From NCBI RefSeq assembly GCF_003255815.1, contig NC_037673.1:156022937-156086936 (forward strand): a stretch of 64,000 bases of DNA, read 5' to 3'. Under the pieces are notes generated by a model. It ran no database searches. It had not been told where the DNA came from and was given only the letters and a program-made list of their open reading frames with translations. The translations under genes were made by a program, and so were the position numbers. Below, one piece after another: positions 54,418-64,000 of the stretch (position 1 is its first letter; every line of letters begins with the position of its first letter). Source of the stretch: Theropithecus gelada. Its lineage: Eukaryota; Chordata; Mammalia; Primates; Cercopithecidae.

Positions 54418-55153
54418 AGGATTGGCCATACTCAAAGGGAGAGGAATTAGGCTTCACCTCTTAATGAGAGGAAGGTCTGAGGGTTTGCAGACATGTTTTA
54501 AAACCACCACAACTGAGGAAACGGCCAGGTTTGAGCAAGTCCTCTAGTTGACAGGGCCCCACGCTCCATCCCACACTCAGCACCCTCAGAAGGTTGCAGG
54601 ATCTCAGAGCACAGTTGGAATGTAGCTTTCAGGAAATACCCAGCAGCGCACAGGAGTGAGCAGCATGTTTCAAAGGGCCATGGGTTTCAACCATTGGCGC
54701 GTCAGCAGTGAGCTCATCAGGATGACTCTTTTTCTGTTACCTCATCTCCAAATAAGGTCCTGGATTCTGGTATGAATTCAGGGGCTAGAAGAGCTCTCAA
54801 AATTATAACTGAGACTGAATTTCCCACCAACCTGTGAGTGAGGACTTAAGAATTAGATTTTATTAGACTTGAAGTAATGCAACATTTCTTCTCACTGAGC
54901 TGAGAAGCAAAATTCATACCCATTTCCTGGGGTATGGGCACAGGGTTATGAGCAGGATGTGAGTTATGCCAGCTTTCCATCTTAGATAACTCTTTCTATT
55001 GACCCCTTTCTGTTCGCCCAAAAGCAGCATGGTAGAGTTCCCGACTCACCAACTCCATTCTGACAAACCACCTGGGATCCGAACAGCTGCAGTACCTGGT
55101 CCACCTCTCCGCTGACAGCTACTGCCATAGGTGTGATTGTAAAAATCAAATTA
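54418..55153. other. Unassigned interval
   Basis: No gene or named repeat recognised. Confidence 0.35.
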
Positions 55154-55444
55154 GGCCAGGTGCAGTGGCTCACGCCTGTAATCCCAGCACTTTGGGAAGC
55201 CGAGGCAGGTGCATCATGAGGTCAAGGGATCGAGACCATCCTGGCCAACATGGTGAAACCCCGTCTCTACTAACAATACAAAAATTAGCTGAATGTGGTG
55301 GCACGTGCCTGTAATCCCAGCTACTTGGGAGGCTGAGGCAGGAGAATCGATTCAGCCCGGGAGGCAGAGGTTGCAGTGAGCCAAGATTGTGCCACTGCAC
55401 TCCAGCCTGGCGACAGAGTGAGACCCCATCTCAAAAAAAAAAAA
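55154..55444 (+). mobile_element. Full-length AluS-like element
   Basis: It starts GGCCAGGTGCAGTGGCTC with both arms and poly(A). AAAAATCAAATTA at 55141-55153 and 55445-55457 is a perfect 13-bp target-site duplication. Confidence 0.95.
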
Positions 55445-55457
55445 AAAAATCAAATTA

Positions 55458-56239
55458 AAATGGCATTTTTAGAGGCGGGGCTGCGCTGGGCAGTGGAGAG
55501 CATTTACGGGAGCTGACCCTGGGGCAGAACTCGGGGCAGGGTAGATGTGCCCATGCACTGACCATCTCCCTCCACCCTGCCCACAAGTGTCCTTTCCCAC
55601 AGAACTTGAATGTTTGTCACCTCCCTTTTTATACTTGAAGTGCCACCAGGAAGAGATTCAATTAAGTTGACATATTCCTCTGGAAGGTTTAAGGGATGAT
55701 CAGTGGGTTCATTAATTTTGTACCAGGACATTTTGGTTGAATTAGGGACTTGTGACTTACTCCTCCATTAGTAGTAAGATGGGGCCTTCCTTTGTACTGG
55801 GGAGAGATGGATGGGCTATTTGCACCTATATTTTTAGGAGCACAGTGGCCCCTGGAAGGAAAAAGACAACAACTTCAACTTGCTCTCTTGGAGATTCAGT
55901 TAGGACGTTTGTTTGGTGGGTGACCCCCACCAAGGTCAGATTGTAGGAAGAGTAATGAGGCCCAAGAAAGATAATTCTCCACGAGGGTAAAGGAGAGTGG
56001 GTCAACCAACTGTCTTTTGCACCAAAAGTGAAAGGAGTGTTGCTCTGGGTCTATGAAAGTGGCCGATCCAGGACCAGTTGTAGCCTTTCGAGTAGGTGGA
56101 CCAGTACAATCTTCCTCCCACCTTTGCTTCAGCCTTGGGTCAACTCCAAGTCTCTGGCTTCAGAAAGGACAAAGGGGGCGAGCAAATACCATCTGAAGTG
56201 GGTAACCTCATTGCCTATTCTTCCCCCATACACCAGTCT
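55458..56239. other. Unassigned interval
   Basis: No gene or named repeat recognised. Confidence 0.35.
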
Positions 56240-56603
56240 TCATAAAGCAAAATATTAATTAATGCGACTACATAAAATTAAAATGTCTTTGTGGAAGTGA
56301 ATTCCACAAAGTCAAGAGACAAATGATAAAGTGGTACATGATATTTGCAACACATAGAACAGACAGAGATAATTTCCTTATTTTACAAAGAACATATACA
56401 AACCAATAAGAATAAATATGAACAGGCCAACCAAAAAATGGGCAAAGGATATGAAAGGCAGTTCCCAGAAAAACAAATGCAAATATTCAATAAATGAATG
56501 AAAAGATGTTCCAGTTTCATCAAATTAAAGACATGCAAATCCAAACAACAAGGTGCGATTTTTCACCTATCAGATTGGCAAAAATTTAAAATGTGTGATA
56601 ATA
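56240..56603 (+). mobile_element. L1/HAL1-type ORF2-like 3' region, left part
   Basis: GGCCAACCAAAAAATGGGCA, AAGGATATGAAAGGCAGTTC and TTTTTCACCTATCAGATTGG are old forward L1. A 10-bp inverted repeat CTTTGTGGAA/TTCCACAAAG lies at 56287-56311. It is split by a Tigger element. Confidence 0.8.
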
Positions 56604-56903
56604 CAATCATCTCTCAATATTCTCAAGACATTGGCTCCAGGACCCTCCAGTTACCAGAATCTGAAAAGCTTAAGTCCCTCATATAAAATGGCATAGTATT
56701 TGCATATAACCTACACACATCCTCCTGTATACTTCAAATCACATCTAGATTATTTATAATAGTAAAAAGTGGTTGTACTGCATTGTTTTTATATGTGTTT
56801 TTTGTTGTATTGATATTTGTATTTATTTATGTTTTAAAATATCTTCAATCTGAAGTTGGTTGAATCCATGGATACAGAACCTACAGATATGGAGGGCCAA
56901 CTG
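56604..56903. mobile_element. Tigger-type DNA transposon inside L1
   Basis: Ends CAATCATCTCTCAATATTC and GATATGGAGGGCCAACTG are flanked by TA at 56602-56603 and 56904-56905. Internal CATATAAAATGGCATAGTAT and TTGGTTGAATCCATGGATAC match the Tigger pattern. Confidence 0.85.
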
Positions 56904-56905
56904 TA

Positions 56906-57240
56906 CTCAGTATTGACAAGTGAATGAGGTAACAGAGGTTTTTATTCAGTTAATGTGCACATAACTGGATGCAATATTTTAGTTGTGCATTTTGGTAATG
57001 TAAATCAAATATAAATGCATATACCCTTTGACCCATGGGCAAGAGTTTAATTTACACATACATTCACAGAAGTACATCAGATTATTGATACTAGAATGTT
57101 TATTGCAGCATCATTTGTGAGAGGGAAAAATGGGAAAGGGCCATAACTGGGAGTTGAGTGTTCCAAGTATGGTACATTCTTGGGGTGGAATATTATGAGG
57201 CCATTAAGAATTTGCTAAACTACTTTCAAACCTATTAAGT
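56906..57240 (+). mobile_element. L1/HAL1-type 3' region, right part
   Basis: TATACCCTTTGACCCATGGG, TGTTTATTGCAGCATCATTT and TATTATGAGGCCATTAAG continue the L1 begun at 56240. Confidence 0.8.
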
Positions 57241-57680
57241 GAGTCAGAACCTACTGGGTAGGGCACTGCCCAGTAAAAGGCACCCCTTGTAGAACAGATG
57301 ACACATGGTAATTGTCAACCCAATTTATGAGCATCTCATGAGACACTGGCAGTAGGCTCGGGGTGCTACAGCCCTCCCTGAACAAGGCAGAGTCAAAACC
57401 GAAATATCTGGGTTTGTTCTGAAACCTCTCTGTATTTATAGCCTGGTGGGATCTAGGAAAACTTGAATCACAAGAATATATTTTCTCTCCAGTCCTGCAG
57501 CCTCTGTCCAGTTCTGGTTATAGTTTAAGGTAGGATTGCAGTCTGGGGCAGAAATTGAATGTGCCACTTATTATTGAATGAAAACAGGACTTTGAGAATA
57601 TCAGTTCTTGAGAACAAATCCCCAAGGATGAAAGACGGGTCCTTCCTGTTTATTTACATGCTGTGATTTGTTTTGGAAGC
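57241..57680. other. Unassigned interval
   Basis: No gene or named repeat recognised. Confidence 0.35.
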
Positions 57681-57758
57681 AGCAGTGCTGACTTGCTCAG
57701 GGACAGATGACTTGCTCAGTGCTGGCTTGATCAGCAGTACTGACTTGCTCAGGGACAG
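57681..57758. repeat. 26-bp imperfect tandem repeat, three units
   Basis: AGCAGTGCTGACTTGCTCAG plus GGACAG at 57681-57706 recurs with one change at 57733-57758; the 26 bases between are a diverged, shifted unit containing TGACTTGCTCAG. Confidence 0.85.
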
Positions 57759-57977
57759 GCTCTTGCAGGGTGATTCTGCACAAGAGCAAGGCAACATCCA
57801 CGGCATCAGACCACCCTTCCAGGCAGTGAACACCGGGAAGAAAGGTGCAACCCTGTCCCATTGGTGATGCACAGCTTCCAGTCTTAGAGCCAAAGTATGC
57901 ACAGAAAGAGTCAAATTGTTTCAAATGAACTCTAGCTTTCTACCTCCCATTCTCAAGCACTGTGGGAACAGTAGTTC

Positions 57978-58162
57978 TATAGCACAGTTCTCAAACTTCA
58001 GCAGCTATCAAAATCACTTGGAAAGCGTATGAAAAGGAATTTCTGCATCCCATTGCCAGGGTATCTAATTCAGTAGGTCTGAGGTGGGGCCTGAGAATCT
58101 GCAAATTCCCAAACCACACTGATGCTATTGTAGTGGTCTTGGAGCCATACTTTGGGAACTAC
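57978..58162 (+). mobile_element. MER5A-like hAT-Charlie element
   Basis: AGCACAGTTCTCAAACTTCA at the left, TTCAGTAGGTCTGAGGTGGG in the middle and GAGCCATACTTTGGGAACTA at the right follow MER5A order. Confidence 0.88.
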
Positions 58163-58907
58163 CAATTTATAAAGATACTTTATCAATTTTTTTCTCTCTC
58201 ATCAACAACCGTCACATAATTTAACTATTCTCATGCCTTTTCCTTAAAACTCAGCTAAAAAGATGCCTTCTTTCATAATCACCAGTCCTTGGACCTCTTC
58301 TCCCCTTTTCCTTTTCCAAAGAACCCATCTGACAATGGCAGACGCCTCCCTGAAAAGGTGCGGAAGAGGAAAAAACTCAGCAGGAGAAGCCACAGTCCTT
58401 TTTTCAGATAGGGGGAGGACTGGGAAGATCATGTGTTAATTTTTGACTTCTCCTAACACAAGCAGACATTCATCATCTGTCAGGGTCTGGGCATACCAGC
58501 AGCGTGCAGCAGGGGGTAGCTTTGGTCTCTGAATCTCCCCCGTGGCTGCCTGAGGATGGGGGCAACGGTCCTGTGGCCCCATTCCCAGAAGGAAAATTTT
58601 GGCAAGAGAAGAGGAAAAGCGATCCAGAATGTTTGTTTTTAGAAGCACGCTCAGTGGGGCCTGGCTCCCTGCAGAGCCCTATCAGTGCTGCCTTCACTGG
58701 CTTCCCCTTCTCCAACTTCCAAAGCCTCTTCTACCTCCTCAGCTGATGGCTCCCTTCATCCAGGGGGCTGCCCTGGTAGGCAGGTCTTGGGCCACACACA
58801 CAGTGATTATCCCAGGGGGACCAAGGCCGCTGGAGAAACAGGAGCAGAGAAATTCTTTTGTTGGAAAATGGTGGGATCTTTTTTTTTCCCCTCTCCGTTT
58901 TTCTAGT
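58163..58907. other. Unassigned interval
   Basis: No exon recognised. Overlapping frames on both strands at 58436-58916 are short and motif-free. Confidence 0.35.
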
Positions 58908-58996
58908 AGAAAATAAAAGAAGAAAGGAAGAGAAAAAAGAAGGAAACGAAGGGATAAAGGAGGAAGAAAGGAAGGTAGAAAAGGAGAGAAAGAAAT
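58908..58996 (+). repeat. Purine-rich tract
   Basis: Nearly all A/G on the plus strand with AAGGAAGAGAAAAAAGAAGG-type units. Confidence 0.88.
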
Positions 58997-59189
58997 CTGA
59001 TTTGGAGTTTACTTAGGTGGTAGGGGTTGAACAAACCTTTTCCAAAAAGCTATCCCTCCTTCTCTGGATGACATTAATCTGCTAGGTGGAAGCAACTCTT
59101 GTCCAAATTCAAAAGTACTTTTCTGGAAGGAGGAGAGAGACTCAGCCCAGCTGTTAAACAAGTGGTAACACAGAGCACAGGATAGATAC

Positions 59190-59335
59190 ATACAGCTTGA
59201 GGTGTATGGGAATCCTCTGGGAGTTTTGTGAAATGTAGATTCTACTTCAAGAGGTCTGGGGTGAGACCTGAGGTTTTGCATTTCTAACAAGGACTCACGT
59301 GATGTTGATGCTACTGGTCTGAGGACATTGCTTTG
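59190..59335 (+). mobile_element. MER5A-like fragment
   Basis: GAGGTCTGGGGTGAGACCTG, AGGTTTTGCATTTCTAACAA and GTGATGTTGATGCTACTGG are MER5A. The left end is degraded. Confidence 0.82.
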
Positions 59336-59379
59336 AGTAGGAAGGTCATAGAATACTAAGGGTTAGAAGCAACCTTGGC

Positions 59380-59530
59380 ATACATTTAAGTACAATCGTT
59401 TTACAAATGGGAAAACTGGTCCCCTAAGTGGTTATGTGACCTTCCCCAAGGCCACCAGATGGTTAATAGCAGAACCAGGTCTAGAATTGGGTCCTTGCAC
59501 TCCTAGTCCTATGCTCTGTCTACTTCCTCA
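59380..59530 (-). repeat. MIR, minus strand
   Basis: CGTTTTACAAATGGGAAAAC, TGGTTAATAGCAGAACCAGG and CTATGCTCTGTCTACTTCC are reverse MIR. Confidence 0.75.
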
Positions 59531-59795
59531 GGTAGGAACTGAGGCAGGAATATAAAATGGGTGCTGGACACACTGGAATATGAACATTGAAAAGGAGCAT
59601 CTGGACCTGAGGAAGCCAATATGCACAAGTCCACTCTGCCAGCATCCCAAAATCAGGACCTGAGACTGCAAACCTCTTCACTAAGGAGCTGGTTGGTTGC
59701 TACTGCCCAGTCACCTGACAACCCGACTTCTGGCCCATTAGGCAACCTCTGGGAAGAGGGAATTCCATGATACTGTATTCTCAATCTGCATTTGG

Positions 59796-60010
59796 TAAAA
59801 AAAAAAAAAAAAAAAAAAGTCCTTGTATAAGTGGACCCATGCAGTTCAAACCTGTGCTGTTTAGGATCAACTGTATTTGAATTATCCTTACTGACTGAGC
59901 ATCCTTAATCCCAAAATCCAAAATCTGAAGTAGTCATTTGAACGTCATGTCGATGCTCAAAATGTTTTGAATTTTGGAGCATTTTGATATCAAATTTTTG
60001 GACCAGAGAC
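59796..60010. repeat. Poly(A) followed by Tigger/MER2-like fragments
   Basis: About 22 As at 59797-59818, then TATAAGTGGACCCATGCAG and, at 59880-60000, AATCCCAAAATCCAAAATCT and TTTTGAATTTTGGAGCATTT, typical of Tigger/MER2-type ends. Confidence 0.65.
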
Positions 60011-60334
60011 GCTCTACCTGTGTATTATAAACCAGGGGATGTACAATTCCTGAGAGCCTTTGCCACGTCCCAGACCCTCTCATTTTTTACATTTGTATAC
60101 TCCTCCTCATGGTTTCAAAGGTAATACTTTGCCCAAGACATCTGGGAATTCTGAGATTGGAGGTCAGACTTTCTAGGAAGAAAATCATTTATTCTGCAGT
60201 GTTGATCAGGGCAGACCACTGTAGTGAGCCAGGTTACTACAGGAAGGCACCTGGGCTGGATGTTTAAAGACCCGAATTTCAGGCCTGGTCCTGCTGCGTC
60301 CTAGCTCTTGAGTGGGTTTCTAGGGAGGCTGTAG

Positions 60335-60640
60335 CGTTCACTCATTCGCTTGCTCACTCGCTTCATTCAAGCAATCAACAAATATTTTATTGAGCACCAG
60401 CTGCTGTGCCAGAAGTTAAAGACACAAACAATATCCTCTCTGCTCTCAGGGAATTCACAGTCTAATATGGGAGGTGGATGAATCAACTAATAATTACAAC
60501 ATAGCTATAAGAGGTGCAGGAAACACCGTGTGCTCTGGGAGGATCAAGGAGGGGTTGTGATGTCAGGTTGGTGGGTGGAAAAGCTTTCCTGAAAGAGGTG
60601 CTAGTTGGTCTGAGTATTGAAGGAAGATTGGGGAGGGGTG
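60335..60640 (-). repeat. L2, minus strand
   Basis: ATCAACAAATATTTTATTGA, GCACCAGCTGCTGTGCCAG, AGGGAATTCACAGTCTAATA and, further on, AAGCTTTCCTGAAAGAGGTG follow reverse L2 order. Confidence 0.82.
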
Positions 60641-60884
60641 GGGGCCACACAAAAGAACCTTCTATGCGGAGAGAACAGCATGACACAGTCTAGGGTCCTG
60701 AAACTGCACAGAACGCCCAGGGGATTGCAAGCTATTATGTGTGGTTGGATCACAGGGTCCCTAGTGGTGTGATGTGGGTGGGGTCAGGTCACAAAGGCCC
60801 TTATTTACTGAGCTGAGGTCAAGTTTCAGTTAGACAAAGCTGTGAAGATGAGGCTGGTATTATTCGTTATAGTAATAATTGTAA

Positions 60885-61080
60885 TGATCATCATGATAGT
60901 TACATTCATGAGCCCAATGCTATCATTTGATCCACATAGCAACTCTATGAGGCAGGCACTGATGCTATATCTGTTTGTACAGATGCAGAATTTGAAAGGA
61001 TGAGTAACTCACAGCCATGCAGCTGAGGTTCTGATACAACAGTACTCCCAACCCCATTAGATTTAAAGCACCCTTTCATG
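60885..61080 (-). repeat. MIR, minus strand
   Basis: ACATAGCAACTCTATGAGGC, GTACAGATGCAGAATTTGAA and CTCACAGCCATGCAGCTGAG are reverse MIR. Confidence 0.75.
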
Positions 61081-61929
61081 ACAGATATTTTTAAACTCTC
61101 TTTAATGTGAAATGAAATTCAAACATAATGTAACCCATTTAGAATGTACTTTGAAATATGTGTAATACTCATCTTTATTATGAAGAAAATATAAAAGAAA
61201 AATAATTTGGAATAAAATAATGTGTATTTCGATAAGGAAATGTTCAGACCTCACTATCCTAGAAGCAAAATAATCAATGTGTTTACTTATTATGTAAAAC
61301 CACCTTGAATGCAGCAGCTCCAGGTGCAGATGGACACCTGTGTGCTGAGAGAATGAAGTAAATACTATCAGCAGTGATGCTAATAGTGAACTGATTTTTT
61401 CAAATGGTGATTCATCCTTGGTAAAGTTCTGAATGACAAGGTACAATATTCCCTTAAAAACCGGTGGGAAACTGGGATTTGAACCCTCATCAGCTAATTC
61501 CAGCATTTAAGCAAATAATTCCTACCTGGGGATGACTGCTCCCTCATGGAAGGCACCTCGCATCTCAGAGGTACCAGGGGCAGGCTGGCAGGGGCCTGCA
61601 GAAAGCCCTGGGAGAGCAGGGTGTGGTTTTGCTGAGTCCCAGGGCCCCCCACAGAACATCAGAATGACAGTCAGTCTGCTTTGCTTGCCTTACATTGTTT
61701 TCCCAGTGGGTGGGATCTCATCAGTTCTGGACTTTTGACTGAATAGCTTTTCCAGTCCTTCCATGAAGACTTCCACATTTTATGACCATGCTCTTCCAGG
61801 TCTCTAACATTATGTAGAGGTTCCACGTGTGCACTATGGTCTGAATAAGACTCAGAGAACAACAGACTATTTACTGATTTTCCAAGTATTTTTTTGAACT
61901 TCTGTTTTTTTTGTTGCTGTTGTTTGTTT
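61081..61929. other. Unassigned interval
   Basis: A 134-codon minus-strand frame at 61102-61506 is rich in Ile/Phe/Leu and has no recognisable domain. A GC-rich patch lies at 61565-61660. Confidence 0.35.
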
Positions 61930-62290
61930 GTTTTCTGACCTATGGTTGCTAACAAAGCACTCCAAAACTTGGTGTACTAAAACAATAATCAATTTTTCAA
62001 GACCTTAGGGATTAAATGAGAGATTATTTTTCTCATGGTGTTGGGTGGGGCACTTAGATACCAGTTGTTCAAACAAGGGCCTTGTTTCTGTTTTGTGTGA
62101 GCCCCTCCACATAGCTGTTTGGGCTTCCTCACAACATGGATGCTAGATTCCTAAAAGAAACTCTGCAAGTGCGCAAAGCAGAGGGAGAGGTTACAGGTCT
62201 TTTAAGGCACAGCCTCAGGAGTTGCACAGTGTCATTTCTGTAGTATTCTAGTGATCAAAACAAGTCATGGAGCCACCCCAGATTCAAGGG
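61930..62290 (+). repeat. Old interspersed repeat, family Z (unresolved)
   Basis: TTGGGCTTCCTCACAACATG, CAGCCTCAGGAGTTGCACAG and CCCAGATTCAAGGGGAGGCA form a recurrent old-repeat tail related to 53635-53965. Confidence 0.45.
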
Positions 62291-62344
62291 GAGGCAAAAT
62301 AGACTCCATCCTTTGATGATGAGTTGAAAAAAATTTCAGCTAGC

Positions 62345-62560
62345 TTTATTCTACCAAAATCTACTATGTGCCAGGCACAGTGCCGGGTGCCTGGGGATAT
62401 GAATGGTGAACAGAATCATACATAATCTTTGGCTTTCATGAACTTATAGTTTAGTGGTGGGAAGAAGAAATCAATTATCCACGCCAGTAAAAGTGTAAGT
62501 AGATGGACTACAAAGGGATATGCTCAATGCCAGAAGAGCATAAAACAGGGGAACAAAACC
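62345..62560 (-). repeat. L2, minus strand
   Basis: TCTACTATGTGCCAGGCACA, GGGTGCCTGGGGATATGAAT and ATGAACTTATAGTTTAGTGG are reverse L2. A short forward L2/MIR-like end (GCCTAGCACATGGTAGATCC) follows at 62650-62700. Confidence 0.85.
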
Positions 62561-62700
62561 ATAATCAAGAATGTCAGAGGAGAGTTACCTGATAAAGGAG
62601 CACTAGGGTTGACATCTGAAGAATCGGCAAACTTATTTAAGTTTTATATATGCCTAGCACATGGTAGATCCTTGACTAATATTTGCTGAATGAATAAATG

Positions 62701-63554
62701 ATAGACATGAGAAAAACTCTGTGACAAGAAAGACAAGTGACTGGGGAACAAAGAAAATGGAGGGTTGTGGTGTGGGATAAGGCCAGCAGAGGGTAGATGG
62801 TATAGATCTTTGAAGCCACATTGAGTATCAAGTATCTGAGTCTTCAGTCTCAGAGCAATGGGTTTGAAGCCAGAGCAGGTTGGTTTAATAACTTTTGGGC
62901 TCTGAAAAAGCCACCTTGAGTACAATGTGGAGAATCAAATGGCTTGGAGGGCTAGGTAGTAGTTGGGAGGAGCAGAGAACGAAAGGAGGAGGGAGATTGG
63001 CTAGGACACTCTGCAGAAGATCACACAGTCGGTTCAACGAATACGGAGATCGAGAAAACTGAGGAGATCTATCAAGACTGAGAAAGAAATGACCCTGTGC
63101 TGTGGTCAGTTCCACTCCCATCAGCCCCTCCGGCCCTGGGAGCCTGTGGAAATCTATAGGTAGTTTACAACAACCTGCGGGCATCTGAACTCTGAAAGGG
63201 AATCTGTAGCACTCTCAAGGAAAGGCAAAGAAAGTGAGGCCAACACAACTTGCTTTATGCCCTCAGAGCTGCATTTCAGGCCAGGTACCAGGTGCCAGGT
63301 GCCTTCTCCCACCTCAGGCTCTGAAGAGGAATATTGATTTCTGCAGCTGAGAATATAATGTTGGTGCTTGCTCTCAGGGCTCTCATTTTACACTGCTCAT
63401 ACCTTGGGAGAGGGGAGAGACCATGGCTCTGGAGATCAATGGCTGTGAACAGGATGGAGGAAAGGAGACCATCGTTTCTTTACTCAGCCTATGCTGTCCC
63501 AAGTTGGCCACAGAAACAAGGGCCATTCATCTAGGATTCTCCATCAGTGGCATT
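62701..63554. other. Unassigned interval
   Basis: No gene or named repeat recognised. Confidence 0.35.
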
Positions 63555-64000
63555 GTGAGAGTTTTGCTTTTACCCTTTCTATTGGAGAAAATTTCAAACT
63601 TATCTATAAGTAAACTAGTAAAAGTTACCATTTTACCATCAGCTCCAACAATTATCAGCTCATGGCCAGTCTTATTTCATCTATTTCCCCAACCTCTCTC
63701 CCCCTGCATTACTATGAAGCAAATCCTACAAGGCATATAACTTCATAGGTAAATATCTTAGTTTTATTTTCTAAAAGATAGGAGCTCTTTAAAAAAAAGC
63801 ACAGTCATGGCATCATCACATTTAAAAATATTAATAATTACAAATGGATTTGTAATTTTGATGTATCATATGATATAATTATTTGATATCATCAAAAAAT
63901 AATAGATGTTTATTCACTTTTCCCTACTTGTCTTATAAAAAGTTGTTATTTGCTTTTGTTTGTTCATTTGAATCAGGGTCCACACAAGGCCCATACATTG
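63555..64000. repeat. Old interspersed repeat running off the window end
   Basis: CAACAATTATCAGCTCATGG, CTATGAAGCAAATCCTACAA and, at the end, GAATCAGGGTCCACACAAGG follow the order of a common old mammalian repeat whose name I cannot fix. An AT-rich palindrome (63836-63857) lies within it. Confidence 0.5.
63836..63857. repeat. Palindrome with 10-bp arms and 2-nt spacer
   Basis: AATTACAAAT, GG, ATTTGTAATT. It sits where the surrounding old repeat appears to carry about 35 extra bases. Confidence 0.9.

Noticed and set aside
61440..61505. tRNA-like T-loop (GGTTCAAATCC on the minus strand)
   Set aside because: No acceptor, D or anticodon stems could be formed around it; it is more likely part of a degraded tRNA-derived SINE such as MIR.
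1..64000. A new multi-gene defence or metabolic system
   Set aside because: Apart from one retrocopy, no gene was recognised; the content is intergenic or intronic primate repeat DNA.

Overview
This is a stretch of primate nuclear DNA, most likely from an Old World monkey. It holds no recognisable intron-containing gene, exon series, RNA gene, CpG island or prokaryotic feature. It is dense with primate and mammalian repeats (Alu, L1, L2, MIR, MaLR-type LTRs, Tigger and MER5/MER20 DNA transposons). The Alu at 29133-29429 carries several bases that I associate from memory with the cercopithecid AluYR/AluMac subfamilies rather than human AluY. That points to a macaque, baboon or vervet-like genome, and it is an inference.

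Layout: 0-5 kb has an Alu, a solo LTR on the minus strand, a MIR split by a free left Alu monomer, an L2 and a MaLR-like LTR. 7.4-13.3 kb is an L1-rich block with an AluY, an inverted templated insertion, a Tigger element and two ORF1-bearing L1 remnants pointing toward each other. 13.6-30 kb has scattered Alus, a truncated L1PA/PB insertion, an MLT1 LTR, a 33-bp minisatellite, MIRs and L2s. 32-40 kb is rich in MIRs and contains a patchwork of copied segments and strong hairpins. The RPL27 retrocopy lies at 41.8-42.3 kb. 43-64 kb has more MIR/L2, two Alus, an L1 split by Tigger, two MER5A copies and simple repeats.

The only convincing protein-coding feature is a minus-strand processed retrocopy of ribosomal protein L27 (136 codons, intact). 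It has a parental 5'UTR beginning at the TOP-like pyrimidine stretch, a 3' poly(A), and a perfect 13-bp target-site duplication.

The least ordinary structure is a set of short-range templated insertions. At 8255-8426 an L1 is interrupted by an inverted copy of a segment about 0.8 kb upstream, including a perfect 72-bp match across an Alu/flank junction. At 36341-36560 a MIR is interrupted by a 106-bp direct copy from 1.07 kb upstream, then a 34-bp direct copy from 2.2 kb upstream, then a snap-back hairpin and a 28-bp direct repeat. A 16-bp-stem hairpin beside a 20-bp tandem duplication lies at 37310-37383. These look like replication template switching (FoSTeS/MMBIR-like). I found no new multi-gene biological system.
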